In this document: positions 30,001 through 38,300 of the stretch, piece by piece
Numbering within the stretch: position 1 is the stretch's first letter
Layout of the letters: every line of letters begins with the position of its first letter
Source of the DNA: Strigamia acuminata
Lineage: Eukaryota > Arthropoda > Chilopoda > Geophilomorpha > Linotaeniidae
Length of the DNA: 64,000 nt
Direction: 5' to 3'
Assembly: GCA_949358305.1 (NCBI GenBank)
Contig: OX442315.1
Location: forward strand, 34,746,427 to 34,810,426
Made by a program: the position numbers and the translations under genes
The notes under the pieces: generated by a model
Told to the model about the DNA's origin: nothing
What the model saw: the letters and a program-made list of their open reading frames with translations, nothing else
Database searches by the model: none

Positions 30001-32956
30001 TTTTTCAACAGAATATTACACAATAAAAATATGAGTAAGTTAGTGAATATGATGGTATACTGATTTTCTTACATCTTAACTGTTTTCACTATCTCTTACA
30101 GATGTTTGGATAGGATTAGAAACTTATGTTCAAATGGTAGACGGTAACAAGTACATTAATTGGCGCTGGAGTGGAACAGAACGTGATATCACTTACAACA
30201 ATTGGTGTCCACACAGCAGTTTCCTAAACGAAACTATGTGTGGCTATATCAAGATTGAACATAAGTGTTGGATGCCAGAACAGTGTACAAATAATGACAT
30301 AACGAGTTTTATTTGTGAAGATAAACCTTCCATTACCAAGCCCTCAATCACTACCTTAGATCATAGTCCAGTCTCCAATATTACTACATCTGATGGTATT
30401 CACTATTATTTCTATGACAATACAGTAAGTCAAGCGGAAGCAAATGCAATATGTAAACAAAATGGGCACAACCTTGTCACTATCGATGATGCAGACACAA
30501 GTGATTTTCTTACAGCAGAAATTATAAAGCAAAATAGAAGTAAGTGTACAATCAGACCAGGGTTGCATGCGTTGCTGTAATTTTGAAACTAGTTACCGTT
30601 ACAGTTATTTAGCTAAAAATTAACTATACTCAAAACCAAAACAATTTTGACCTATTCTGCTATGCGGTAGTAGTAGTTCTATGTCAAAACATCACCTTTG
30701 ACAATGAAACAAGTGTTGGTAATCAATCACAATATCTGGAGTTCGATTACAATTCTGGTATTTTGGACTACTTGTTTGTGCCACTACACCAGTGATACAG
30801 CTGGAAATAAGTCAACGTTGTATTGGTTTTGTGTATAGTTGCCAACTGTTACCGTTACTTCTTAGTGAGTCTAATTACCACTACCGTTACGTTATCGTTA
30901 CATTTAACAATTTATAATTTGAAAAAAAAATTGGTAAATCTAATTCAAGAAAAAATTTGCAAGTTTAATCAGAAAAATGCATTTCTTATACAAAAAATTG
31001 AAAGTTTAGACCTGAAAACACATTTGAATCACAATTTTAGATGTAACATTTTGATACATAACACGGTAACGTGTGCAACAATGTGAGACTTTGAAAATTA
31101 AATATGAATTGTGGTAATTGCAAAGTTGATATTTAAATTAAATGTAAATTACTTTCCAGATTATTGGATCGGCGGTGAAGCGTATTCCATAAAAGAAGAG
31201 CATAATACGGATGTGTATTGGAAGTGGAACAACACCGGCCTTGATATAACATTTGAAGATTGGTGTCCAAACCAGATAGCTTCAGCCGATCTTCTTTGTT
31301 CGTATGTTAATGTTGCAGACGAATGCTGGATGTATTCCACTTGTCAGAGATCTGAGAATGTTACCGGCTTCATCGGAGAAGATAGAATGCATCATACTGC
31401 TGATTATGATATTGTCAAATACAAAGGTCATGAATACTTCGTGTACAATACAAATCATAAAAAGGGTAGTTGGTATGAGGCGAGAGATGCATGTCGAAGC
31501 AAGAAAAAGGATCTTTTAATTCTTGAAACCCCAGAAAAAATTGACTTTTTCAACAGAATATTCCGAACACAAAATATGAGTAAGTTAGTTATTTTTATGA
31601 TTTAGTCGTTTTTTTCATCTTAATTGTTTTACCTATCTCTTATAGCGATTTGGATAGGATTAGAAACCTACTTTCAAACAGTGAGCAATAAGAAGTTACT
31701 GTATTGGCGATGGGCTTCAACAGGACAGGATGTAACATTCTACAATTGGTGTCCTCATAGCACTGAGATAAAACAATCAACGTGTGGCTACGTCCCGCTT
31801 GATAAAACGTGTTGGATGGCAGAAACATGCACAGAACAAAGCATAACGAGTTTTGTTTGTGAAGACAAAGAGGCAACTACATTAGTTACTACTACTACTA
31901 CCACAACTACCACCACTACAAAAGCCCCTACCACCTCTACCGTTAATAAAATTGATACTGGCCATTATTATTTCTACAACACTAAAGTAAGTCAAGTAGA
32001 AGCAAATGAAATATGTCGAAAAAATGGTCACAACCTTGTCACTATTGAAGATGTGGAGACAAATGCATATCTTTCAGCTGAAGCTAAAAAAAGAATGAAA
32101 AGTAAGCACTAACACAATGGGACATATGATGTTTAATTCAATTTCATTAAACTTTTAGATTATTGGATTGGCACAGAAGCTTATACTGTGAAACTTGGAC
32201 CAATTGAATACATTCATTGGAAGTGGAACAACACCGGCCTTGCTATATCTTACGAAAATTGGTGTCCAAACCAAGTTGTAACTGGGGATCTTCCTTGTGC
32301 ATACATTAATTATACAGATATAAATGCTTGCTGGATGTTTTCAAATTGTCACCAAACTGAAGACATTACAGGCTTCATTGGTGAAGATAAAATGCAGCAC
32401 ACAGCTGACTATGATATTATAATGTACAAAGATTATGAATACTTATTGTACTATAAAAATCATGTCAAGAAAAATTGGTTAGAAGCTAAAGCCGAATGTC
32501 GGAGTAAGAATAAGGAACTTCTTACTCTTGACAGTAACGAAAAAATTTATTTTTTTAATGGTGTATTACAAGCAAAAAATATAAGTAAGTTAGTGATTTT
32601 GATGATTTAGTAATTTTCTTGTATCGTAATTATTTTCAACATCTCTTACAGCTGCTTGGGTAGGATTAGAAACCTATGTTCAACTTGTAGATGGTAACAC
32701 GTACATGTATTGGCGCTGGACTGCAACAGGACAGGATATAACTTACAAAAATTGGTGTCCAACCAGCAACCTACAAAAAGAATCTTTGTGCGGCTACATC
32801 ACGCTTGATCCCATGTGTTGGATGGCAGAAAGGTGCACAAATAATAACGTAACGAGTTTTATTTGTGAAGACAAACGCGCCCTTCACTACAATCCAGGTC
32901 CACAATTTCAGCATTATTTGGCAATTCCTTACCAAAAAACAGGTTATGGAAACTAG
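1..32956 (+). CDS. Giant tandem C-type-lectin-like-domain protein, 3' part (52 exons, about 7,860 aa seen)
   Basis: Seen: 52 exons joined by GT-AG introns, every complete exon being 2+3n+1 nt (phase 1 at both ends), open from acceptor to donor, with a single final stop at 32954-32956. Each exon encodes the C-terminal half of a CTLD (YWIG or WIGLETY start, W.W core, NWCP, CWM....C, FICE/VCED-like end), a linker, and the N-terminal half of the next (GHEY or YYFY, EA...C, LLTLDS or LVTIDD). This gives 51 CTLDs in the window. Family knowledge: CTLD proteins are usually secreted or membrane receptors; tandem forms such as the mannose receptor have about 8-10 domains. Inference: a very large extracellular adhesive or recognition protein. 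The classic WND and EPN/QPD calcium/sugar motifs are not recognisable, so sugar binding is doubtful. The 5' end, signal peptide and promoter are outside the window. Splitting into several genes is possible, but no internal start exon or poly-A end was seen. Confidence 0.85.
605..2104 (+). other. Long D1-E1 intron
   Basis: Intron bounded by GTAAGT and TTTTCAG. Besides the MITE at 1039-1641 it contains AT-rich sequence related to the D2-E2 and D3-E3 introns, such as a shared stretch near 1800-2040 with GGTAACG motifs. No exon was found in it. Confidence 0.6.
1039..1641. mobile_element. Non-autonomous MITE, accGGTATTT family, in the D1-E1 intron
   Basis: It starts CAGGGTTTTCCTACCGG and ends GGAGAAAACCTA, with imperfect terminal inverted repeats, subterminal GGTATTTACC motifs and an AT-rich middle with TTTTTAACTTAAAAATG-like repeats. 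It is the same family as 50326-51060. Here no clear target duplication is visible, so this copy is probably older. No coding sequence was seen. Confidence 0.6.
3112..8230 (+). CDS. Lectin gene, array I: five near-identical A-B exon pairs, 1,035-bp units
   Basis: Exons: A1 3112-3537, B1 3605-4090, A2 4147-4572, B2 4640-5125, A3 5182-5607, B3 5675-6160, A4 6217-6642, B4 6710-7195, A5 7252-7677, B5 7745-8230. The period is exactly 1,035 bp, and introns (67 and 56 bp) are as conserved as exons. Only a few substitutions per unit are visible, for example ATG/ATA before the A donor and MTTNAHL/VTTNAHL in B1 versus B2. A exons read YWIGTEAYTVKQGENEY and end in ITGCICEEK. B exons read VWIGLETYVQLVDGNNN, then a Thr/Ser/Pro linker of about 30 residues that could carry O-glycans. 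Confidence 0.88.
8287..16255 (+). CDS. Lectin gene, array II: seven A-B pairs with KEPT-repeat linkers
   Basis: Exons: A6 8287-8712, B6 8780-9415, A7 9472-9897, B7 9965-10510, A8 10567-10992, B8 11060-11677, A9 11734-12159, B9 12227-12844, A10 12901-13326, B10 13394-13939, A11 13996-14421, B11 14489-15034, A12 15091-15516, B12 15584-16255. B linkers hold tandem TKEPTA-type hexapeptides; approximate KEPT counts are 10, 5, 9, 9, 5, 5 and 12. Unit lengths follow the counts (1,185, 1,095, 1,167, 1,167, 1,095, 1,095 bp). A7-A12 end in ITGFICEEK. B12 is a hybrid: KEPT linker first, then TKTPRIPTAQQPN and a CAFLTAEIKRKNRS end shared with B15. Confidence 0.88.
9031..9215 (+). repeat. 18-bp coding minisatellite (KEPT) in exon B6; repeated in B7-B12
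   Basis: Tandem ACAAAAGAACCTACCGCT units encode Thr-Lys-Glu-Pro-Thr-Ala. The same array recurs at about 10211-10310, 11307-11475, 12474-12640, 13640-13735, 14735-14830 and 15832-16050 with different copy numbers. Variation is mostly in the sixth codon (Ala, Val, Thr, Asp, Ile). Confidence 0.85.
16330..18822 (+). CDS. Lectin gene, cassette 1 tail: exons G1, H1, I1, J1
   Basis: Exons: G1 16330-16758, H1 17118-17573, I1 17867-18292, J1 18358-18822. G1 starts YWIGSEAYTVQYEHDY, H1 AWTGLETYAQIV, I1 YWIGTESFVIRH, J1 VWVGLETYITQEN. G1 ends at a GTGAGT donor followed at once by an in-frame TAG in the intron. H1 has a short linker (KTPTIIKPTAATK). J1's CTLD N-half reads ANAILRKKGYNLVTI, lacking the usual Cys, and is followed by a C exon whose C-half also lacks the partner Cys. 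The G1-H1 and H1-I1 introns hold a deleted MITE and AT repeats. Confidence 0.85.
18886..21783 (+). CDS. Lectin gene, cassette 2 head: exons C2, D2, E2, F2
   Basis: Exons: C2 18886-19320, D2 19388-19825, E2 20857-21282, F2 21349-21783. C2 reads YWIGAEAYTNNSVEHQQ and WCPGQTSNKDNNC; D2 VWIGLETYVQMVDRK; E2 YWIGGEAYSKKEEDN; F2 IWLGLETYFQSVN with a shorter Thr linker than F1. The order and intron phases repeat cassette 1. The D2-E2 intron (19826-20856) carries an extra 523-bp inverted-repeat element absent from the D1-E1 and D3-E3 introns. Confidence 0.85.
20150..20672. mobile_element. 523-bp inverted-repeat element in the D2-E2 intron
   Basis: Ends are TAGAGAGTTTG and CAAACTCTCTA. Cassette 1 has the unbroken site GGGATTAGCAAAT near 1917-1930, whereas here GGAAT and TTAGCAAAT flank the element. 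It has internal hairpins, such as CTCCACGAT...ATCGTGGAG near 20600-20635, and no open frame. Probably a MITE; the family is not assigned. Confidence 0.6.
21840..24828 (+). CDS. Lectin gene, array III: three diverged A-B pairs
   Basis: Exons: A13 21840-22265, B13 22333-22818, A14 22875-23300, B14 23368-23805, A15 23862-24287, B15 24355-24828. These pairs are clearly more diverged from each other than those of array I. Their A exons end in ITGFIGEDK, where the canonical last CTLD Cys is replaced by Gly. B13 keeps a Thr-rich linker, B14 has almost none, and B15 has TTITTTNTTETHS. B15 is a hybrid: its middle (GSGNDITNDNWCPQSTLPKE) matches J exons and its end (CAFLTAEIKRKNRS) matches B12. None has KEPT repeats. 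Confidence 0.87.
24901..28852 (+). CDS. Lectin gene, cassette 2 tail: exons G2, H2, I2, J2
   Basis: Exons: G2 24901-25329, H2 27126-27581, I2 27888-28313, J2 28385-28852. They are paralogous one-to-one with G1-J1. The G2-H2 intron (1.8 kb) is longer than G1-H1 because it holds a 1,241-bp Tc1-like element and a full-length MITE. J2 again lacks the N-half Cys (ANAILRRYGHNLVTIGD). The J2-C3 intron is enlarged by a 671-bp inverted-repeat element absent from J1-C2. Confidence 0.85.
25345..26585 (-). mobile_element. Tc1-like transposon, defective, IR/DR type
   Basis: It begins CAGTAGCGGTCAAAAGTATG and ends with the inverse, flanked by TA on both sides. The inverted repeats are about 195 bp, each with an outer (25351-25370) and an inner (about 25521-25540) GTCAAAAGTA-like repeat, the IR/DR layout known from some Tc1 elements. 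It sits in the intron just after exon G2; the paralogous G1 intron has the intact sequence GTAGCTATATTC. At 1.24 kb it is shorter than typical full-length members. Confidence 0.92.
25559..26305 (-). pseudogene. Broken Tc1 transposase
   Basis: The reading starts at 26305 (MAQHKYLASPIKNAIVKRY) and shifts frame within about 50 bases. It continues as a helix-turn-helix-like region and RRLSDAGLHGRRPAKKPLIS, then meets a TAG at 25859-25861 where family members have the Trp of a VLWSDESKF-type motif. It resumes through VGQKFHPRYQQPTVKHGGGS and WGCFS, and loses the frame before the third acidic catalytic residue (the DNDPKH region is absent). It cannot encode active transposase. Confidence 0.88.
26625..27002. 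mobile_element. MITE with GGGTTCCCA ends in the G2-H2 intron (deleted sister copy near 16808-17035)
   Basis: It starts CTGGGTTCCCACTCGTCTGA and ends with an imperfect inverse (TCAGTCAAATGGGAACCAAG). The G1-H1 intron holds the same left part with an internal and right deletion, so the insertion predates the cassette duplication. Confidence 0.55.
28873..29543. mobile_element. 671-bp long-inverted-repeat (foldback) element in the J2-C3 intron
   Basis: The left end CCGGGTGTCCCAAAAGTCTG and the right end are inverted, and both halves are complementary over most of the length (for example ATCAAATTAGTACTATC versus its inverse). TA flanks both sides. The paralogous J1-C2 intron (18823-18885) lacks it. 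No transposase frame was found. A foldback MITE of a TA-targeting family is likely. Confidence 0.8.
29600..32956 (+). CDS. Lectin gene, cassette 3 and C-terminus: exons C3, D3, E3, F3, A16, B16
   Basis: Exons: C3 29600-30034, D3 30102-30539, E3 31160-31579, F3 31646-32101, A16 32159-32584, terminal B16 32652-32956. Only one A-B pair is present. B16 completes its CTLD (NWCP, CWMAERC, FICEDK), then runs about 26 non-homologous residues ending KTGYGN and a TAG stop. No transmembrane segment or lipid-anchor signal follows, so the C-terminus looks secreted. E3 is six bases shorter than E1 and E2 because of a two-codon loss before CWM. Confidence 0.86.
30627..30835. mobile_element. 209-bp MITE in the D3-E3 intron
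   Basis: Ends TACTCAAAACCAAAACAA and TTGTATTGGTTTTGTGTA are inverted repeats; AACTA...TAGTTG flanks suggest a TA target. The paralogous intron at 19905-19920 has the uninterrupted AACTAGTTGC. Related sequence in inverse orientation (CAATACAACGTTG, TATCACTGG) occurs near 34213-34300. Confidence 0.65.
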
Positions 32957-32971
32957 ATTGTGACAATAATT

Positions 32972-33018
32972 AATAAATCTGATAATCGCGTAAATAAAGA
33001 TGTCGTCTCAAAAATAAA
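32972..33018 (+). terminator. Candidate poly-A signals of the lectin gene
   Basis: Three AATAAA hexamers lie at 32972-32977, 32993-32998 and 33013-33018, within 65 bases after the stop codon. They fit a short 3' UTR. Confidence 0.6.
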
Positions 33019-35354
33019 TTCAATCTAACATTTAGACATATTACGCAGAAAACAAAATTGTATCTGTAATGCATGGAAGCATTACATCTTAGACTTCTAA
33101 ACCCCTTCTACACGTATATAGAAATAAGATACATCAGTCCGTCTAAATTAATATATAAAAAAAAAAATAGTCGGAGAAATACGAAAATTCCTTAGGCACC
33201 TATTGACGGTATGCTGAGTTCATTGCAGTTGCCCGTTTGACTCTAGCGGTTTTGGAGGAGTTGATGCGGACAGACGGACAGATGGACAGAACCGTTTTAT
33301 TAGACTTTCTAAACATAGGGTTTAGAAGTCGAAAAAAGAAAGCAGAGAAAAATAAGGAAAATCGAAATGTTCTTACCGTCTTCTCTTGCAATCTGCAGCA
33401 TGCCGTTTAAAGTTAGAATCCCTACAAATAATTATAAATTGATATGCTAGAATCCAGCAAAACTTGCCTTTTTTCACTTTGTAACAATACTTCGGTTTTA
33501 AATCCTTGGATGCAACAAATTCGCGCGCTGAGTCAGCGCGCATGCGCAGGTTCGTGGAATTTCATTTTGTGAGATGCCCATCAACTTGGGTGTCGGTCAT
33601 TCGGGAATTCCGGCTCCATTGTGCAGAAAATCAATTCGTATCGATTCCTAATTATCAATTGGTTTTAAATGAAATGAATAAATAAATCTCGACGGTTCTC
33701 GAAACACAAGGGGCATCGGACGTCACTGGGTAAATAAAAAGATGGAAAGTTGCGAGCGCGGTTAGAGAAAATAGAAGGTTGCAAACTCGGTTCGTGATCG
33801 GGTGACAAAAAGTAGCGAAAAATGAATATAAACATGTCTTGTGGACGCGGCAATAGCCTAGTCGCAAAGTGCCACTCTAGTCGATTATTATTGACTAAAT
33901 AATGGGATTTGGGGACCTTTTTAAGTTCAACAAGAGTATAGAAATAATTTTAAAAAGTGGAAGAACACACCCGTGACAACTTCAAGAAGCCGCAGCTAAT
34001 ATTCAAAGCATTTCACTAAAAATTTACTGAGTCATTATACTTCTATTCCAAATGCATATCCGTTTGGGGTTTTGTAAAGAGAATTAAATGACAATTACAC
34101 TAAGCAATTTTCTCCAAAGGCCTTTTGACAGTTACTGGTCATCGTCAGTGGTTACAATTACAATTGCACTTAATTCTCCTTACAAATTCTTTCAAAAGCC
34201 CTGTTTAATGTAGCTATACTCTGACCCAATACAACGTTGTTCTAATTCAAGCCGTATCACTGGTATAGTGGCACAAAAAATTAGCCCATATCACCAGAAT
34301 TGTTATCTAACTAAGCAAAACAACCAATAAAAAACTGAACCTTTGTTCACCTGCCAAAAGAAACTAACGAACTATGCTAACATTTTTTGATTGATTAAAA
34401 GGAAAAAAAGCATTTATTTTAGCAAATTACATAAACATTTTATTACCAATTAAATAAAATCCATCCTTCTAATCCCTTTTTACACTAAAATTCATTGAAA
34501 ATAAACAACTATTTTTCCACCAATTGGAAAATAGGACAACGATGTATCGGGACAGTTATACTTCCTGTTGCCACAGCAAACCCAAAAAAGTCAATGCAAA
34601 CTCACTTGCTGACAATTTATTCACCAAAACTTCTATATACAAATCAATGAATTAAATGGAATGTCATATAGTACAACGATGAAGGGGCGGGCAACTTACC
34701 CACACACCCTTTAGTCAATAATTAGTGTTTTAATTACACCCCTACTGACCAGACTTCTCTCTGCAATAAGCAGTTTAAAATGAAAATACGCATCAATCCA
34801 AACAAGGATAGTCTCAGTTAAAAAATACCAATACAAAAAATCAAATTAATCAACAATAACAAGGGACAATGATGTGGGCCCTGGTAATTTCGACTGTTGT
34901 CTTCATCCAACTTCCTGGGGCGCTGAACTACACACAACACACATACACACAACCAGGCCGAGGATTATTTTTCAGCTCAACAAACCCTCAGCACATTTTC
35001 ATCTAAAAATAAGTCCTTCTATTGGCAGCAAATCTTCCACGTCTTCTTCCACGCTCTTCTTCCGCTCGCCATTAAACTTTTTTAACACTTAAAACAGTTC
35101 TGCAAAACACCTGCCACCGCTCGAGGAGCGAAATTTGTCCAGGACCCACGTCAGAACCCCCCACAAATGCGCCTTTCAATCGGATCTTCTCATTGCTAAC
35201 GATCCCACTCGCCATCCGACATTTTCTCTCGGTATCTCCTTTCCAGACATTTTTAGAAAAACAAAATTTGAAAATAATATGATAATCAGAATAATAATAA
35301 TGATCAAAAAATGAAAAGCCAATCAATCAATGCATCAAAAAAATTTGATTGTTT
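33019..35354. other. Gap between the convergent lectin and LENG8 genes
   Basis: No supported coding gene is visible. It contains a GC-rich promoter-like patch (33523-33550), a MITE relative near 34213-34300, TTTATT hexamers that could serve as LENG8 poly-A signals on the - strand, and otherwise AT-rich sequence. Short frames such as 33200-33391 (-) show no family resemblance. Confidence 0.55.
33523..33548. promoter_or_regulatory. Palindromic Maf/AP-1-type site next to an NRF1-type site
   Basis: The 19-bp palindrome at 33523-33541 has the core GCTGAGTCAGC (33527-33537), matching the known T-MARE core. It overlaps CGCGCATGCGCA (33537-33548), matching the NRF1 consensus YGCGCAYGCGCR. CpG-rich sequence here contrasts with the AT-rich surroundings. 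Probably a promoter, but the transcript it drives is not identified. Confidence 0.5.
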
Positions 35355-38300
35355 TCAGGCGCAAAAAATAGCAGCACTTTGCTTGCAGTCGATCTTTTCT
35401 TTGTCAATGACAACAACCCTATTAAGCCCCAGGAATTTGACGCACTCGTCCGTACTGCAGAAGCCCAGCTCATTTTCTACATATGATACTGCCATACTGG
35501 GGCGGTATCTAAAGAATACACGGGACATAAAAAGAAAAATGCATGTTAAAACAAAACTAAGTCAAGGTAGAGTTATTAACAAACCACAACAATAGGATTT
35601 GATTTTTTTTTTTTTTTTTTTTTTTTTTTGTTAATTTCAAATTAAAAATTATAAATATTTCACTTTGTAATGTATTTTTTTTTGTAAACTTACCTGTAAA
35701 TACCTGAAGAAAAGTACTTACTCAGTTTATATGTAAAAAAATATTATAATTACAAAGACAAAGGAATTGCAGGTATTGCAACGTGATATTTCTGTAATGG
35801 ATGCACAACGCTTAGAAAACTCCAAAATTGGATTAATTTTACAACGAAAAGCGGCGTTTACATGTGGTCAGGTAAATGCCAAAAGCGGGCAAACATTAAG
35901 AAGTCGCACTCGAATTGTAGCCGCGGCTGAGACACCAAGAATACCGTATTTTTGCAAAAGTATCACATTGTTTCCGTATTTAAGCCAAAAAAAATGTAAT
36001 TGCTGACAAAAATGGCAGTTTTGAATAAGAGCCAAGGCTTTTAATCGATAAAATACGGGGTGCCATTCCAACAACGAATCGCCCAATGGCGAATCTGGCC
36101 ACTTGGACGAATGGCGAATTTCTACTTTATTCTGTCCAAAAGCAGTCCCAATGGCAAATTTCTCCCAATTCGCCATTGGGAACGTATTTGGACCTTTCTA
36201 ATGGCGAATTGGTAAACATTAAACCAATTCGCCATTAGGAAGATCTACTTCACATTTCTAATGGCAAAATGGAAGAAATTAGCCACATCTAGCACGACAT
36301 TATTTACCGCGACAGCAACAAGCAATCACAAAAAAATGTTTTTTCATCATGTTTTCAGCCTCCATTTCAGCTTGCATGTAAATAACCATCCCGGTGTTAC
36401 AAGCCACATCATGTACAGATGAAGTTTCCGCATTTCAGTATTTACTCGCCCGCATGTAAACAAACCCTACCAAAATTTTCAATTTCATTTAAATAGTTGA
36501 TTGCATCCGCTTACAGAACGACTTAAACCACTACCCACTGATAAGTTAGAAGTTTCAAAGGTTATTAAACAAGAAAGTTAGTTTGAATCCTACAAAGCAA
36601 AGCTGTTATATTGCAATTCCTTTGTCGACACACTACGAAAACAAAAAGTAACAAAAAAGGCTCGTGTTTTACGTACGACTTGATAATGGTCTTAAGCGCG
36701 TTCTTGCGTTCCCGATCTGCGAACCAATCGATCAGGAAACCCGACATTTTAGGAGCCACTCGGTGCAATCTGAAAAACTTATGATAATTGTTTAGGGCCC
36801 AAGCAGAGCGCAGTTGTAATGCGTGACTGATGGTTTCATCCCTTTTGTCTTCGTTCGATAAGGATGCCATTGTGGTAGTCAAATCTGTTCGAATTAGTAA
36901 TCAATCGTTAGTAAATCAATCAAAGTAAATGTTAAACTTTTGTTTTTATCTTACCAAGTGTATTTTTTGTGAAAATGAAATACAATATCCTGTAGGCAAG
37001 AAATTCCAAATGGTTTTCCCCACCTATTTCACTATACAAAGCTTTGAGTTGAGTTTGACACTGATTAAATTCTTCATGATCACCCTGCAACGAAAAACAA
37101 AATAAATTTTAACCGTGACATTGTATTTTTTTGAAGGAAGGAAAAAAATAAAGACCTTTTCTAAAGCAATCCTGGCGTGCACTTCGTAAACCTTAACTGT
37201 GAAATCATTTCTTATACACTGTACCTGTAATTAAAACAAAATCGTGTTGATATAAATGCATTCGTTAAAAAGTTCTCAGTTTTTGTAATAATTTCTTTAA
37301 AAAAATTTTTTTTTCAAATTTTCTTAGAAATTTACCAAACTGTCAAAATTGATCAAACATTTCCAAAATTGTCAAAATTTCAAAAATTATATTAGGTGCG
37401 TTCAAAGTTTCGGTTTATACCGTTTATCACGGAATTTCTCCCTACCTAGAACGGCCAAAACCAGTTATAATGAGTAATGACCCATTGAGAAAATAATACT
37501 CAATAATTTAATAATTTTTAATGACTAAATAATAAATCAATGTGCAATAATGTAAAATATATATATATGCATTTTATGAATGACTAGATATGGTTTAATC
37601 ATCTATATAGAGGAACCAGGTCTATCCAAAATTGCATGTGTCTGAAATCAAAATTTCCGCCCGACGTGAACGTATTATTTTCAAGGCGCGATGTGATTGG
37701 TTGAGAAATGCATTGAAATACATGGACGAAAAACCCAGTTCTGTCTAATTTGTTACAAACAGATAAGGTGAGGTCTAGGGGGGTCAAAGAGAATCGTATA
37801 CCCCCTTGTTAGAAAAAAAAAAAAGCTAACACCTTGAAATACATTGATTTGAGAAAACTTACGCTGACGAACCGAACCGAAATCGATGGCTCTCAGCCGA
37901 TCACAGCGCGCCTTGAAAATAATACGTTCACGCCGGACGTGAACGTAGCCACTGCATTTAATTTTATCAGATTTTATAAAATCCATCAATTTTGGTTTTA
38001 CTATTTTCTTCGCATGTTTTGGGAGGTAAACGCTTCACCTGAAACTCCGTATGACACTTAACTCTAACGTTTGAGGTGGCCATTTAGAATTTGGTTATAA
38101 GAACCAAATCAGGACATAAACCGATTCATAAACCGACCTCACAGTTTTGATTTTTGTGGTTTTTGGTGATGGTTTTTGGCTGTTTTTGATGACATTCTGC
38201 TTACACCAACGACAAAAACCAAAACTTTGAACACAACAATTGAAATTCATAAAAAAAACTCCTCAAACTTCTCAAAAACCATCAAAAACCATAACATCGA

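Noticed and set aside
33200-33500. Possible short - strand gene downstream of the NRF1-type site
   Set aside because: Splice signals could be drawn (including a GC donor), but the product would be about 40 residues with no recognisable family or conserved pattern.
35602-35629. Poly-T run of about 28 bases as a retrotransposon tail
   Set aside because: No retrotransposon coding sequence or target duplication is visible next to it; a simple repeat explains it.
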